64,000 bases of DNA. It comes from Quercus robur. Lineage: Eukaryota; Streptophyta; Magnoliopsida; Fagales; Fagaceae. Below are positions 14,701 through 26,652 of the stretch, piece by piece. Made by a program: the position numbers and the translations under genes. Position 1 is the first letter of the stretch; each line of letters opens with the position of its first letter. The notes below the pieces were generated by a model. The model saw only the letters and a program-made list of their open reading frames with translations. It was not told where the DNA came from and ran no database searches. The stretch covers positions 2,063,501 through 2,127,500 of the forward strand of contig NC_065542.1 of NCBI RefSeq assembly GCF_932294415.1, in the 5' to 3' direction.

Positions 14701-15120
14701 CCTGCATCTGGTCCTGTTTATCCACAGCAAGGAGGGCAGCCAGGTTATGGTCAGCCTGGTGCACAGCAGGCACAAGGGTATGCACAAGTGGGTCCTACTG
14801 GGGGTTATGGCCCATACGCAGCTTCACAACAAGGTTACCCAGAGCAGGCAGCTCCTAACAATGCAGCTTACGGTTACCAAGGACCACAAGATCCTGCTTA
14901 CAGTGGTGCCCCTGCTTCAGCCTATAGTGCACCACCAAGCGGTCAGCCAGGTTATGCTCAACCAGCTCCAACTCAACAAGGTTACGACCAGTCTGTCCCA
15001 CAATCAGGAGGTTATGGAAGTGCACCAGCAACTGCTCCAGTTGCTTATGGCAAAACTGTGTCACCTCAGCCTGGTTATGCTCAGTATGACTCAACTCAAA
15101 TGTATGGTGCGCCTCGTTGA
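8795..15120 (+). CDS. KH-domain RNA-binding protein, FUBP/KSRP-like, 770 aa
   Basis: Nuclear single-stranded nucleic-acid-binding protein of the plant far-upstream-element-binding-like KH family (Arabidopsis At1g33680/At4g10070 type, recalled). Exons: 8795-9068, 9570-9880, 9975-10160, 10290-10391, 10476-10547, 10651-10767, 13870-15120; phases agree at every junction. Residues 1-192 are acidic and low complexity, with a basic HHKRKLE patch and KRQR that could serve nuclear import. KH1 spans about 193-257 with GxxG loop GKAG; KH2 spans about 289-352 with GxxG loop GRGG. The single last exon encodes residues 355-770, a Tyr/Pro/Gln/Gly/Ala-rich prion-like tail with recurring GYAQ, QPGY and YGP units, likely disordered and able to self-associate. 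Intron 6 is 3.1 kb and holds repeats. The start is the first ATG after the CT-rich leader. Confidence 0.93.
10942..11112 (+). repeat. Dispersed repeat, copy 1 (KH-gene intron 6)
   Basis: About 170 bp, clearly related to 28112-28292. Both copies share the block TTGTAATACTACTTGAAAG and the block TTGACTTTTATGCAGAAAGC in the same order and orientation. I cannot define terminal repeats or a target duplication, so the class is unknown. Confidence 0.7.
11548..11850 (+). mobile_element. Degenerate Ty1/copia polyprotein remnant (RNase H region)
   Basis: The translation contains segments like the end of copia polyproteins: a PCQGHLNAVRKI segment resembling the conserved H-L-x-A-V-x-R-I block, and a later LLSWCSNRQP segment resembling the S-W-x-S-K-x-Q block. 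It is a short, broken fossil fragment in intron 6 of the KH gene, with no LTRs visible next to it, and looks old. Confidence 0.6.
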
Positions 15121-15130
15121 AAATTTTTAG

Positions 15131-15242
15131 TCAGTGTTCTGTTGAGTTCAGCGTTTATTGTATTAGGTATTTTACTAAGTATTTGCTCAGTGTAATGTTG
15201 AGTTTAAGGCGGTTATTGTATTAGGTATTTTACCTAGTATTA
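15131..15242 (+). repeat. Tandem duplication in the 3' UTR of the KH gene
   Basis: Two adjacent copies of a unit of about 57 bp, each with a CAGTGT...GTTGAGTT block followed by TTATTGTATTAGGTATTTTA, starting just after the stop codon. Confidence 0.8.
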
Positions 15243-15771
15243 TAGCTTGGTCATTTAGGTCTGACTGTCTATGCAACTTCTGTCATTGCTTTTTCTGTTG
15301 TAGTGCTAATATTTGTGATTGAATATTATGAACATTTTAACAAAAGAATTATGAAGATGACGTCTGGTAATGGCTTTTGCCATGGGATCCAAGACGTTGA
15401 ATCTTGTTGGATCTTGAATGCAGTGCAAGGTGTGGAAAATTTTAGGTTTTGTTTTAATTTATTTTGAAGAAGGGTATTTCAGTGTTTTAACTTTATTCTA
15501 TTTAAGCAAGAAGCATGTGCTTGTCACATGTAACAAGATTCTGTTAAATATAACAACAAAAACAATACCGGGGTATAAAGTGTAATAAATGTGATAGTGT
15601 AGGGTGTAAAGTGTGCAATCAAATAGTTTATGGTGCAAAGTGTAATTTAATACATAGTTTAGGGTGGTAAAGTGTAATTTCACTTGTAAGTATGGCCATA
15701 TAACTTTATGCCACCAACTATCTTCTTCTTTTTTCTTTTTTTCTTAATTGCTTTTTAGTTTTAGTATCTTT

Positions 15772-15804
<33 letters not shown>

Positions 15805-16120
15805 TCGTGTATAGTGTGAGTGTGTTTTAGCTGACTTTAACTTTACTGACAAATATAAATTAATTCATTTTTTTTTTCAAATGCTATTGGTTATGAAATA
15901 TTGATTTTCAATCATAATGGTGAGTTTAATTTAGGCATATGCCTCTTTTTTTTCTTTTTCTTTTTTTAATTTACATATTCAGGTTATGATTTCTTAAACT
16001 TTTTTTATATATTTAATTTTTTGAATTCTTTTATTTGACACTGCAATTCGATCAATGACACACTAGTTGAACCAGTGACCTAGTGACATAACTTATAGAT
16101 CGAGTCAATATCCAGTCGGG
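15243..16120. other. Intergenic spacer, no gene
   Basis: End of the KH gene 3' UTR and then AT-rich spacer. Around 15590-15680 a short GTGTAGGGTGTAAAGTGT-like motif recurs several times. There is a T run near 15773-15802. No coding or RNA gene is seen. Confidence 0.6.
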
Positions 16121-16126
16121 TTTAAT

Positions 16127-16910
16127 AAAAAGGCAACACAACTGGCTGTACTATAAAGCTGAAACGACTAGCAGCACCACAGAGTTGAGAACAAAAAGAC
16201 TAAAAGCCTCCACTTTTTCTCTAGCTAACAAATGAAGTTACAGGTAATTATAGAGGAAAAGACCAAAAAGTGGGGAATAAGCATCGACCAACTCTGTGCC
16301 GACAAAGACCAAAAAGTGTTCCAAGCTCCAACGTTTTTTTTCTCAGCTCACATATATCTGTAGGAGCAACAATGTAATTTTACCAATCTGTTGAGTCTCT
16401 ACCGTTTTAAGTTTTTTAGTATCGTTTTGCCAAACACAAGCAGCTCAACTGTCCTTTTTTATATAGAGTATAGACTCTTTTAGCCTACCCATGTACTTAA
16501 AGAGTGAAGATGGTAATTTAACTAAAAATGCAACACAGCTGGCTGCACTATAAAGCTGAAACGGCTGGCAACACCACAGAGTTGAGAATAAAAAAACTAA
16601 AAAGCCCCCACTTTTTCTCTAGCTAATAAATGAAATTACAAGCAACAAAGTAATTTCCACCAAATGTGTCAGCAGAAAATTATAGAGGAAAAGACCAAAA
16701 AGTGGGGAATAAGCATCGGCTAACTCATAGCCAACAAAGAACAAAAAGTGCTCCTAGCTCCAATGTTTCTTTTCTCAGCTCACATATATCTGTAGGAGCA
16801 ATAATGTAATTTTACCAATCTGTTGAGTCTCTACCGTTTTAAGTTTTTTAGTGTCATTTTGCCAAACACAAGCAACTGAACTGTCCTTTTTTAATATAGA
16901 GTATAGATAA
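16127..16910. repeat. Direct duplication of a ~380-bp element
   Basis: Copy one (about 16127-16470) and copy two (about 16523-16910) share long blocks, for example AACACAACTGGCTG/AACACAGCTGGCTG, GACCAAAAAGTGGGGAATAA, CTCACATATATCTGTAGGAG and CTGTTGAGTCTCTACCGTTT, ending at TATAGAGTATAGA. Copy two has about 40 extra bases near 16640-16680. Two neighbouring insertions of one short element or a tandem duplication would both explain it. Confidence 0.85.
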
Positions 16911-17794
16911 AGGAGAGTATAATCTTAATCATCTTCCAACCTGCAGTTTTGTTTTTACTCATTCTAGTAGTAGCCATGATCAATTCTGTTCCCGTTGTGC
17001 TCTGGGATTGCTGTTGGGCGCATGATCTAAACTACGCCAAGTGGAATGGCCTAATAGTTTTTCAGGCTGGCACATATGGCTTGCTGGAAATGCCTATATT
17101 TTTTGTCGATAAATTGTGTCCCTGAGGGATTGTATTAATTGGGCCCTAACCTTCAGATTAGCCAATATATACGCTGGGTTCCTCCTGATATTTTCATTAA
17201 ACTTAAAGTTTGATGGAACGTAAAGTGTTTTAGGAAATCTGGGATGGGCTGGAGCAGGAAGGATAGTTAGAGATAGGACGGATGGTAAATTGATAATAGG
17301 ATTTTCTATGGAAATTGGTATTACCATAAATAATGCAATTGAACTATGTGCTGTTTGCCAAGGGATATCTTCTTGTTACAAATTGATAACAATAATTTAT
17401 ACTGGATCCTCAGATTCTTAGTTCAAAATGGTGGATGTATCCATATTTAAAGAGAAACTAATTGGTTGTTTGACTATGCTGATCTCCAGCATAAGCAAGT
17501 TTTTGAGTAAGCTGCTTCATGTTTGTAAATTCAACCTGCATCTAATCATCGATATGCAGACTTTCTGCACAATTCTGACAATACAATAGAACACCATGAT
17601 ACCAGCTTTTACAGAGACATGTTCTGTCTGGTTATGCAGACTTTCTGCACAGAACACCTATCAAAGTATAAACAAATTTTTTTGAGCAAACCATAGTATG
17701 CATTACATGCATCAACAAGTGGAGAAATTGCAGAAATTCACATAAAGTAATATTCTCTCTATAAGTATATTAATTGTGCGACATTACTTCTTTG
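16911..17794. other. 3' flank of the tubulin cofactor E gene
   Basis: Spacer and probable 3' UTR of the minus-strand gene that follows. A short phrase ATGCAGACTTTCTGCACA occurs twice (near 17557 and 17635). No gene is seen. Confidence 0.5.
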
Positions 17795-20700
17795 TCAACT
17801 CTCTTCATCAATAAGAATGGTTGACCCATTCCCAATTCCAAGGTCCATCAAAGATTCCATTTCATCGTCAAGCAATATCGGTAAAGGAGAACCCTGAAAA
17901 TTCAGGAACACAACTTATTAGCAAAAGACATTAGTTGCTGATGTACAAAATTCTCTTGGTTCTTATGCTTCTGAAGCACAGGAGGCAGTGACCAAGGCAT
18001 GTGTATTGATATTTCCAAAATGTCATCTTTTGGACATATATTTGAATAAGAATCCAAATCCAAAATGTGTAACTTCTCCATATATGGTGTAGTGTTATTA
18101 TCAATGATATTCAAAAAGCAAAAGACGGAAGGGACAAACCTCTTCTTGAAGAAACAATTTAAGCTTGATAGACTTCAACTTGAAAAAGCTTTCAGATAGA
18201 CTCTTTAGCTTCCCAACCTAAAGTAAATGAAATCATTTTAAACGTAAAATCCTAAAATTCATCCAACCAGACACAATTCAGATAAAGGTTGGAATTCAAC
18301 CGTGGTGGTTGCTGGCAATTTCTTAGTCAATGGAGGCTTCTCGCCCATGGTTGCTCCCACACATTTCAAAGTGATAGCTACATGAATATGTATAGACCAA
18401 ATGATTAAAAATATTGTAAGAGCAAAAGAGAAACTGATATCAGAATGTTGGATTCATACATAATAGTCCTGAAGCCATTTTTTGTAGGCTTGCTACTCCA
18501 ATGGATGGCCTTTCATCCTCAATTCCATGAAAAATTTTAAGCTCAGCAAACCTGTAATTTTAGAGCAAGAAGTCCATATCATGAAAGTTTACAATGTCAA
18601 AACAAAATCAATTTTTTGTAAGCCCATGTGAAATCATATTAGGAAGTAATAGTCCATAAGGTGAAACTTCCCTGGAATTTACATCAAGATTGGTGTTCTA
18701 TTCTATTAAATCTACCCATAGTTGCTATCCCCGGAATAAGACATGGCAACAGAATCTGAACTTTTCCTAAACCATCTGAATTACTTTGTTTAATTTTTTG
18801 TGTTTCAAGGAGGAACACTAAACAGTTAGTTAGACTTGTAACAGAATGGTTTTTTCATTGTAGATAAACCTAACGCTAATACCTTTACATCAAAATGTTC
18901 AGAAAAGTTCAGGAAACAACATACATATCTTAGGACACAAAATATTTAGGTATTCCATACCTATTTACAACCCTGCTCAATAACAAAACCCTGTAAAGGT
19001 TAATTGGGCAAACACTTGAGTAAATTTACCTGGGATGCACTTGTTTGATTTCTTGAGGATCATGCAACTTGGACATAATTAAACGAACATACCTGCAAAA
19101 GAGATCATGAGTAAATTATCTTGTGAAAATAATCTGCAATACACCTTACCATACCATCAAAGCCTAGTTTCTCTCCACCACTCCCATCAGAAACCACAAA
19201 TGTACGAAATTTCGGGAACCATGAATCATGTGTATTTTCTTTGTTAAACATCATATAGAGCACATAATGCCATATAAATAGATAACCCTGTTAAACTGAA
19301 AAGAAATTATGGTATTCAAAAGATTTCTCAAAATCAATACATAGCCAGGGGTTTTTTTTTTTTTTTTTTTTTTTTAAGACCATAAAATTTAAACATTAAA
19401 CGTACACCAGTCAAGTAATACAGGCAAAGCAGTAAAAGAAAACATCCCTGCCGTATTTATCCACTCAAACAGGCTCTCTTTATATTATAATTAGAAGAAT
19501 GCTTAATATTTATTAAAATAAAAACAGTAAACCATCAAAAGATCAAGAAACTATAACACACAAAAGAAGATCACTTGTTATAAATATGAAAGAGAGCAAA
19601 GGTGAGGATAATTGCCTATATAAATGCATGCCTTTAGTGCAGAAAAGGTAAACTAAAGGATTGGCTAGGAAAAACATACCGAATCTCAGAGTCTTTCCTT
19701 TCACGAGGGCTTACCTGAAAAATAAATTAGACAAGAGTACATTAGATAAACTTCATAAAGAAAGCAATGTTGAATGCATAGAACTTCAACAGTTTACCTC
19801 ACTCCCATTTAGTATTTCAACTTTAGCTAAACGTGCAATCAAAACAAATCTTGGAATTCCTCCTCTTCCGGGATCAGCTACTGGATTCTCGGAAAGCCTG
19901 ATATCCTTTGAATGTAACCCAAAAGAAAAAAATAAAAATAAATAAATAAATAAATTTTTTTATATATATATCAGAACAGTAGTGATCAGAAAGGAGTTTG
20001 CTCAAGCACAGAGGGGAAAAAGAGAATCATTTAAGATTTTGTAGTAAACCATTGAGACTTTAAAGTATTTTGAAGTTCATTAGAATCAATATCATATAGT
20101 TCAACTTTAGCAAATTATTTAGTCCTCCAAATTGGCAGAAGAGGCCTAGTTTTCAGTTACAAACAAGAGATGGAATATGCCATCAAGTTCATGTATGCCC
20201 ACCAACATAACTTACATAATATATATATATATATATATTGATAATTACAATGGGGAGGGGGGATTTGAACCTTGGATGTCTCCATTAGTAACACCAAGAA
20301 GTGCCAACCAATTAAGCTACAAGGCTCTTGGTTTACATATATAAAACAAAATAAAATTGAAGCTTGTACTATACTCCATGCATGAGGGTCTAGAAAGCTT
20401 ATACATAGATTTCTAGGTTCTGAATTCTATCTAGTAGCTTCTTCAAGAAAATGCTATCTGAGAGATTCTTCTTGAATTGGATCAAGGTTATTATGTAACC
20501 AGAGTGATGCAGTAAGCACAACTAATCCAGCTGGAACAATTTATAGGGAAAAAAAAAGGCCTCAGCCTTGCAAGAAAAGAGTCAGTCAAGAGAAAGAATT
20601 AAAAAGATCATTGTATGCTACCTAATTGACAAATGAGCCAGTCCTAAGATTTCCTATTTATCCTTTTCTTTTTTTATAGGTAAAAATAAATTTATTGATA

Positions 20701-23700
20701 GGAGACTACCTTGTGAAAATAATCATGAAGTGGCCTAAAGAATTACAAAAGGAAAACTATCTACATATGGATTGATTCTATTTGTGCTTGATACAGGAGT
20801 GTAATATACATGTAAGCTATTTTCTGGGTACCTAGAAAAAAGGAGTCTGAACAGCATGTCAAATGTACCTAATCGGATATTGAACATGTTTAATGGCATA
20901 ACAGATGATTATCATAACAAAATCTTACCACCAATTTAGGAAATGAATTTAACGCGTCAACAGAGGCGAGATCCTCGATATTGTTACCTCCTGAAGCATG
21001 CAATGTGTAAGCCAACAAATCAAGAACGCTTATAAGAGAGTCAAATAAAGTCAGGTGTTTACTAGTTACATATATTTACCCAGAAGAAGACAACGCAAAT
21101 TTGTGAATAGCTTTCTTTCTTTCTGTGATTCATTACCACCAAGAAATTCATGTATTCTAGTGTTATGAGGATAGTAGATGCGGTTCAAATTGTTCTTGTT
21201 CAAATGAAGCTGCTCCAAGCTGAAACAACATTGCAACAGTCCTCAAGAAAACTTGGTAGCTCAACAGAAGATTAGATGTTGAATCGAGAGAAATTTAGAT
21301 AGTAAAAAGTTTTTTTTTGATAAGTAAATTTAGATGGTAAAAAGTACCAACAGAAGAATACAAACTTCACTTTACCCTCTTATCTGAGAAAGCTTTAAGA
21401 TTTCATCCCACTCAGCTATACAATTATCTTCCAAATTCAGAAGCCGCAGAGAATCAAATCCCTGAACTACAGAGGATGATGTAGGCTGCAAAGCAAAACG
21501 GAAATAAAAACAGGGCTGTAGTGTCTAAAAAATTATTTTCTTTATGTAGGTAAAAAAACATAAAGATACAAAGATTAGAGGAACATTCTATAGTATATGA
21601 GTATATCCATAACACAACACCATAACCCATAACAAAAAAGTTTATAAAAAACAATGATAAGTACATTTTATTTAATAATATCCAAAATATGACCTAGTAA
21701 CTTCATTTAAGATTACAATTTGAACAAATTCAACAGCATCATAAAAGGGAATATAATGTACCTCTATTGTGCTGATATTATTCCCCATTAGATGTAGTTC
21801 TTCAATTGCTGGGAGTGAATGTTTAAGTTTTTCAATCTGCCATAGATAATAAAACAACATATATCACATTGAGGGAAGAAAGGAGTACTTCTCCTTATAT
21901 AAGTTTTTGAAAACAATATTTTAAAAAGAATTGTATGTCTCATGGCCAGTCCCCGGAGGTAATGGCAGCAAAGCTAGACCACAAGGCTATGGAACATGAG
22001 ACCCCAACATTGACAGAGGAACTCCCCAAAAAAGGGAGGACCATCAACATCAACAAGCATTTTTATGTGACAAGAAAAGGAGAAAAAATCAAGGCACCTG
22101 TGTCCACTTTATGCCAGTATCGTTTAAGACTAAAATACGGATGCTTTTTAGCTGTGCCAGCCCACAAATATCTAAAGACATTAAATTGTTAGATAAGTTG
22201 AGGGCTGCAAGAGCTGGTAACTGCTCACAGATGGTGCTAACATCCTGCAAGAAAATAAGAACCCACATGAGGTCCAGAACTGAAATCAAGTAGCACTTAA
22301 TAATAGTAAATTACAAGGAAGAATTAGAAACAATCAGAATGTAGTAATAAGTATACAAATAACTTGGTAACATAAATGCAATGTGCAATGACAAATTGTT
22401 TAATCTAGAAAGCTCTACTGCACTCAAATTTAGCCTTTGGCGGACAAAAAGGGGCAGTTGATCAGTGTTTTAAAAAATGTACCTTCCATTCTGATAGCAA
22501 ATTTCCGGTCAAGTCAAGCTCCTTTAAATCTGAGATAAGAGCATTATAAATTAATAACAGTACAGGAATTACCTGGATGTAAAAATTTTATAGTAACAGA
22601 AACAAAAAGGTCAAATCCACAATGTAGATTTATTGTTGACTGACTGGTTTTAAGGCCTATTAGTAGAGGAGAAACAATAAAAAATATAAATAAATAAAAT
22701 TGTTTATTGTGAATTTAGCCTTTCTTTTTAATGTCCTAAAGATGTGCAAATCACAAGGACTATTCCTGTGCAAACATGGATGCTCAAGCACATGCTCACA
22801 CGCATTTTTAATAAACAGAATAGAAACTTGATCTAGCTTATAAAATCCTCACCAAAAATAAAAATAAAACGAAGTGCTAAGTTCATATAGCAAGCATGGG
22901 AAGGGGATTCAAGGATCAACACGAGGCAGCTAGTGGAAAACCTCCGAAACAAAGACTCAAAAGAGTATAATGATCATGGATATTGGTTTCAGTATGTTAC
23001 CTGAACTTAATGAATCTGAACCTCAAAAGTCAGATAGACCAATTTAGTATAAATATACTCAAGCATAGGAAGTTACCTCAATCTAGTCATCTAATAATTT
23101 GATTCTGACCAAAGCCATTTTCATTTAAATATTTTTATTTTTATTTTTGGCCTCAATAAGGAAAGAAAAATCAAATATATCAAGGAAAAACAATCTTGAC
23201 CAATTTCTCTATTAAAGACAAGAAGCTCTGATTGCTTTCTGCTCAAGCTAAATTTTGGTAATGTGGTAAACTGCTAATCAGCTATATAAGTTGCCCAGAT
23301 TTAAAAACAATTGCATAAAGGTAAACCCAGGTATCCAGGGAACATAAATCTCAGGGAAAGGAAAATAAAACCAACTTACTTGGCACAGCGGTACCAATCT
23401 GACCAGGGTCTCCAGGAGTACTAACACCCAAATAAGATAGTGATGCACCAGTTAACTCCTCAAATCGACTTAGCTTGTCTTGAATTTTATCTTTACCAAC
23501 CAGTTGAACTGATACACGCTTATTGCTAGCTGAAAATACATACATTTCATCTGCAACACAACAATCAACACATATTCAAAACAGAATTTTTAAAGTTTTC
23601 TAAATGTTACTTATATCCAACAAATCATAAGCTTCTCATGTCTTTAAACTTCCACCAAATACTTCACATTGCAATTTTTCTAAATGTCACATGATTATAA

Positions 23701-26652
23701 ATCTGAATCAGGTTGGAAACGTAAATCTGAAATGAGAAAAAGAATTGATAAAATACTTTGCCAAAAAAAGAAAGAGAGAGAGAGCATAGTGTATAGATCC
23801 AAAACTAGAAGTAACTTAAACTCACTTAATCTCAAAATTTTAGCAATGCCAAACGATTTAACAACTTCATACACTGTAGCATAACTTGCATTCGAAACCA
23901 AAACTGAAATCAACTAATTTCTCTTCCTTCCTTTCTTTCCCACTAGTTTCTTAGCAACCAAACAGAAACCAATACAATAAGAATAGATTTAGAGCTAAGA
24001 ATTCACTTCATACACTGTAAAGATTGTAACTTGCATTTTTTATACTAAAAATGAAATCAATTTCCTCTTATGTCCACTATTTTCTCAGCAACCAAACAGA
24101 AACCAAGAATATAATCCATTAGGTACATCTAACTTAAACTAAGAATCCACTTCATTCAATGTAAAAAAAATAGCTTAACCTTACTAAACAAACACAAAAA
24201 TCTCTTCCTTTTCTTTTTCACTATTTTTTCTCAGCAAGACAGCAACCAAATAGAAACCAAGATAATAATAATGCGTTTGGAGATCAAAACAACTTTAAAC
24301 CAAGAATTCACTTCAAACACTATAAAAACTGTAACTTGCATTTTTGAAACCAAAAAATGAAATCAATTTCCTTTCTTTTCCACAAATTTCTCAGCAACCA
24401 AACACAAACCGATAAAACAATAATGCATTTAGATTTTTTTCATACAATTATAATGCATTTAGATATATCGACCAGCTTAAACTAACATCCACTTTATACA
24501 CTGTAAAAACAATAACTTAACATTCCATAACACACACCCAAAATAAATTTCAAGCACTCATTTTCCTTTTTCTTTTCCCACTATTTTCTTAAAACACAAA
24601 CCGAACCAATAATACTACATTTAAAGATATTGAACACCTTAAAAATTCACTTCATACACTGAAAAGACTGTAGCTTCCATTTTTTGAAACCAAAAAAAAA
24701 AATCAATTTCCCTCTCATTTTCCTCTCTTTTCCACTACTTTCTCAGCAACCAAACACAAACCGATAAAACAATAATGCATTTAGAGATATCGAACCACTT
24801 AAACCAAGCATCCACCTCATACACTGTAAAAACAATAACTTAACATTCCAAAACAAACACAAATGCATCAATTTTAAGCTCTCCAATTTCCTTTTCTTTT
24901 TCCACTATTTTCTTAGCAACCAACACAAACCAAGACAATAATACTGCATTTAAAGATATATCAAACAACTTAATGATTCACTTCATACACTGTAAAGATC
25001 ATAACTCCTATTTTTTCAAACCAAAAATGAAATCAATTTCCCTCTCATTTTCCTTTCCCTCTCCACTACTTTCTCAACAGCTGCACACAAGCCAATAAAA
25101 TAATAATGCATTTAAAGATATCAACTAACTTAAACCAAACTTCCAATGAACTCAACATTCCAAAACAAACACACAAAACACAAGCACTCCATTTTTCCTT
25201 TTCTTTTTCCACTATTTTCTCAGCACCCAAACACAAACTGAACCAATAATAAAGCATTTAAAGATATCGAACAACTTGATAATTCACTTCATACACTGTA
25301 AAGACCATAACTTTCATTTTTTGAAAACCAAAAATTAAATCAATTTCCCTCTCATTTTCCTCTCTTTTTCACTACTTCCTCAGCAACCAAACACAAACCT
25401 AGAAAACAATATTGCATTTAGATATATCGACTAACTTAAACCAGAAATCCACTTCATACACTCTTAAAACAAGAACTTATCATTCCAAAACACACACAAA
25501 ATCACATTCAAGCTCTCCATTTTCCTTTTCTTTCCACTATTTTCTTAGCAATGAAACGCAAACCAAGACAATAATACAGAATTTAAAGATACCGAACCCC
25601 TTAAAATTCACATCATACACTGTAAAGACCACAGCTTTCATTTTCTGAAACCAAAAATGAAATCCATTTCCTTTTCCTTATCCACAACTTTCTCAAACAC
25701 AAGCTGAGAGAACAATAATGCATTTAGAGATTTCAAACAACTTAAACCAAGCATCCACTTCATACACTCTAAAAACGATAAATTAACATTCCAAAACAAC
25801 AAACGGGCAGTCGGGCAGACACACACTCAAATCAATTTCAAGTTCTCCATTTTCCTTTTCTTTTTCCACTATGTTCTTAGCAACCAAACACAAACCGAGA
25901 CAATAATACGGCCTTTAGACATATCAAACAACTTAAAAATTCACTTCAGACACTGTAAAGACCGTAACTTGCATTTCTGGAAACCAAAAAAGAAATCTAA
26001 TTTCCCTCTAATTTTCCTTTCCCTTCTACCACTTTCTCAGCAACCAAACACAAACCAAGACCAAAAAAAAAAAAAAAATCAATTTCAAGCTCTCCATTTT
26101 CCTTTCTTTTCCACTACATCGTCAGCATTCAAACACAAACCGAGACAATAATAATGCATTTCGACACATCTAACAGCTTAAACCAAGAATCCACATCATA
26201 CTCTTGTAAAATCAATAACTTAACATTCCAAAATCAGAATTTCAAGCTCTACATTACTATTTTCTCAGCAACCAAACACAAACTAAGACCAAAAAACAAC
26301 AATGCGTTTAAACACATAACAACAACACACACTATTTACCTTCCTCTTCTTTCGTCGAATCGGTTCGGTACCTGAGCTCCAGAGCTCTTACCACCGAAAT
26401 CCCCGGGCTAATCACTTTGGCCCGAACAAACGACCCGGACCGATCAGACCCGGCCTGAAAGTATCGGATCCCGTTGACGGATCCGTCGTGCTTGGCTTCT
26501 CCGGTGTCCCAGTCCACCCCGACCCACTCGCCAGCGTGGCCCTCTATGGTCCCCACGTACTTCACCGTTCCAATTCTTCTTGGATCGTTCGCTGAGTGGA
26601 CTCGCTGGCCCACTCGGAACTCGGGGCTCGACACGGCCGAGTCGTCCTGCAT
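17795..26652 (-). CDS. TFCE: Tubulin-folding cofactor E (CAP-Gly, LRR, ubiquitin-like), 538 aa
   Basis: Chaperone that binds alpha-tubulin and, with cofactors C and D, assembles and recycles the alpha/beta dimer in the cytosol; Arabidopsis PFIFFERLING mutants are embryo-lethal (family knowledge). Fifteen exons, phases consistent: 26340-26652, 23380-23550, 22483-22529, 22098-22244, 21762-21836, 21376-21485, 21080-21219, 20929-20990, 19798-19905, 19680-19714, 19030-19092, 18460-18551, 18301-18377, 18140-18217, 17795-17893. Residues about 11-80 are the CAP-Gly domain (FRVGQRVH, GTVKYVGTIEGHAGEWVGVD, GKHDG-like AKHDGSVNGIRYF). Residues about 160-340 are leucine-rich repeats (LKELDLTGN, ALAALNLSNN, LRLLNLEDN, EQLHLNKNNL). 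The last about 85 residues form the ubiquitin-like domain (KLKLFLQEE, LPILLDDEM, GSTILIDEES). The length matches the family (531 aa in Arabidopsis, recalled). The very long first intron carries a repeat array. Confidence 0.95.
20238..20331 (-). mobile_element. tRNA-derived SINE in a TFCE intron
   Basis: On the minus strand it starts with CCAAGAGCCTTG, has box A TAGCTTAATTGG (20308-20319), box B GGTTCAAATCC (20261-20271) spaced about 37 bp apart, and ends before a TA-rich tail. The box spacing and short length fit a tRNA-derived SINE. It lies in the same transcriptional direction as TFCE, in intron 8. A degraded relative is at 51502-51579. Confidence 0.75.
20657..20790 (-). repeat. Retroposon 3'-end-like repeat, copy 1
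   Basis: Begins on the plus strand with a T-rich run and TATAGGTAAAAATAAATTTA and shares GCCTAAAGAATTACAAA and ATCTACATA with 35772-35905. The T-rich edge suggests the poly(A) end of a minus-strand non-LTR retroelement; no coding part is left. Confidence 0.5.
23551..26339 (-). repeat. Dimeric tandem-repeat array filling TFCE intron 1
   Basis: From about 23860 to 26310 the intron is made of about 15 diverged units of roughly 160 bp. Each contains CACTTCATACACTGTAAA (near 23867, 24006, 24150, 24310, 24489, 24650, 24817, 24981, 25290, 25450, 25612, 25756, 25943, 26190, with small changes) and TTCTCAGCAACCAAACACAA. Two unit types alternate: type A continues into GTAACTTGCATTTTTGAAACC, type B into ACAATAACTTAACATTCC. 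The array therefore has a higher-order period near 325 bp. Some units are shortened. Confidence 0.85.

Noticed and set aside
13882-15094. Minus-strand open frames opposite the KH-gene last exon
   Set aside because: Shadows of a strongly biased coding exon; no start context, splice structure or homology.
21935-22293. Plus-strand frames across a TFCE exon
   Set aside because: Antisense to the LRR-coding exon 22098-22244.
23684-23913. Short frames at the start of the TFCE intron array
   Set aside because: Within repeat sequence of an intron; composition-driven, no homology.
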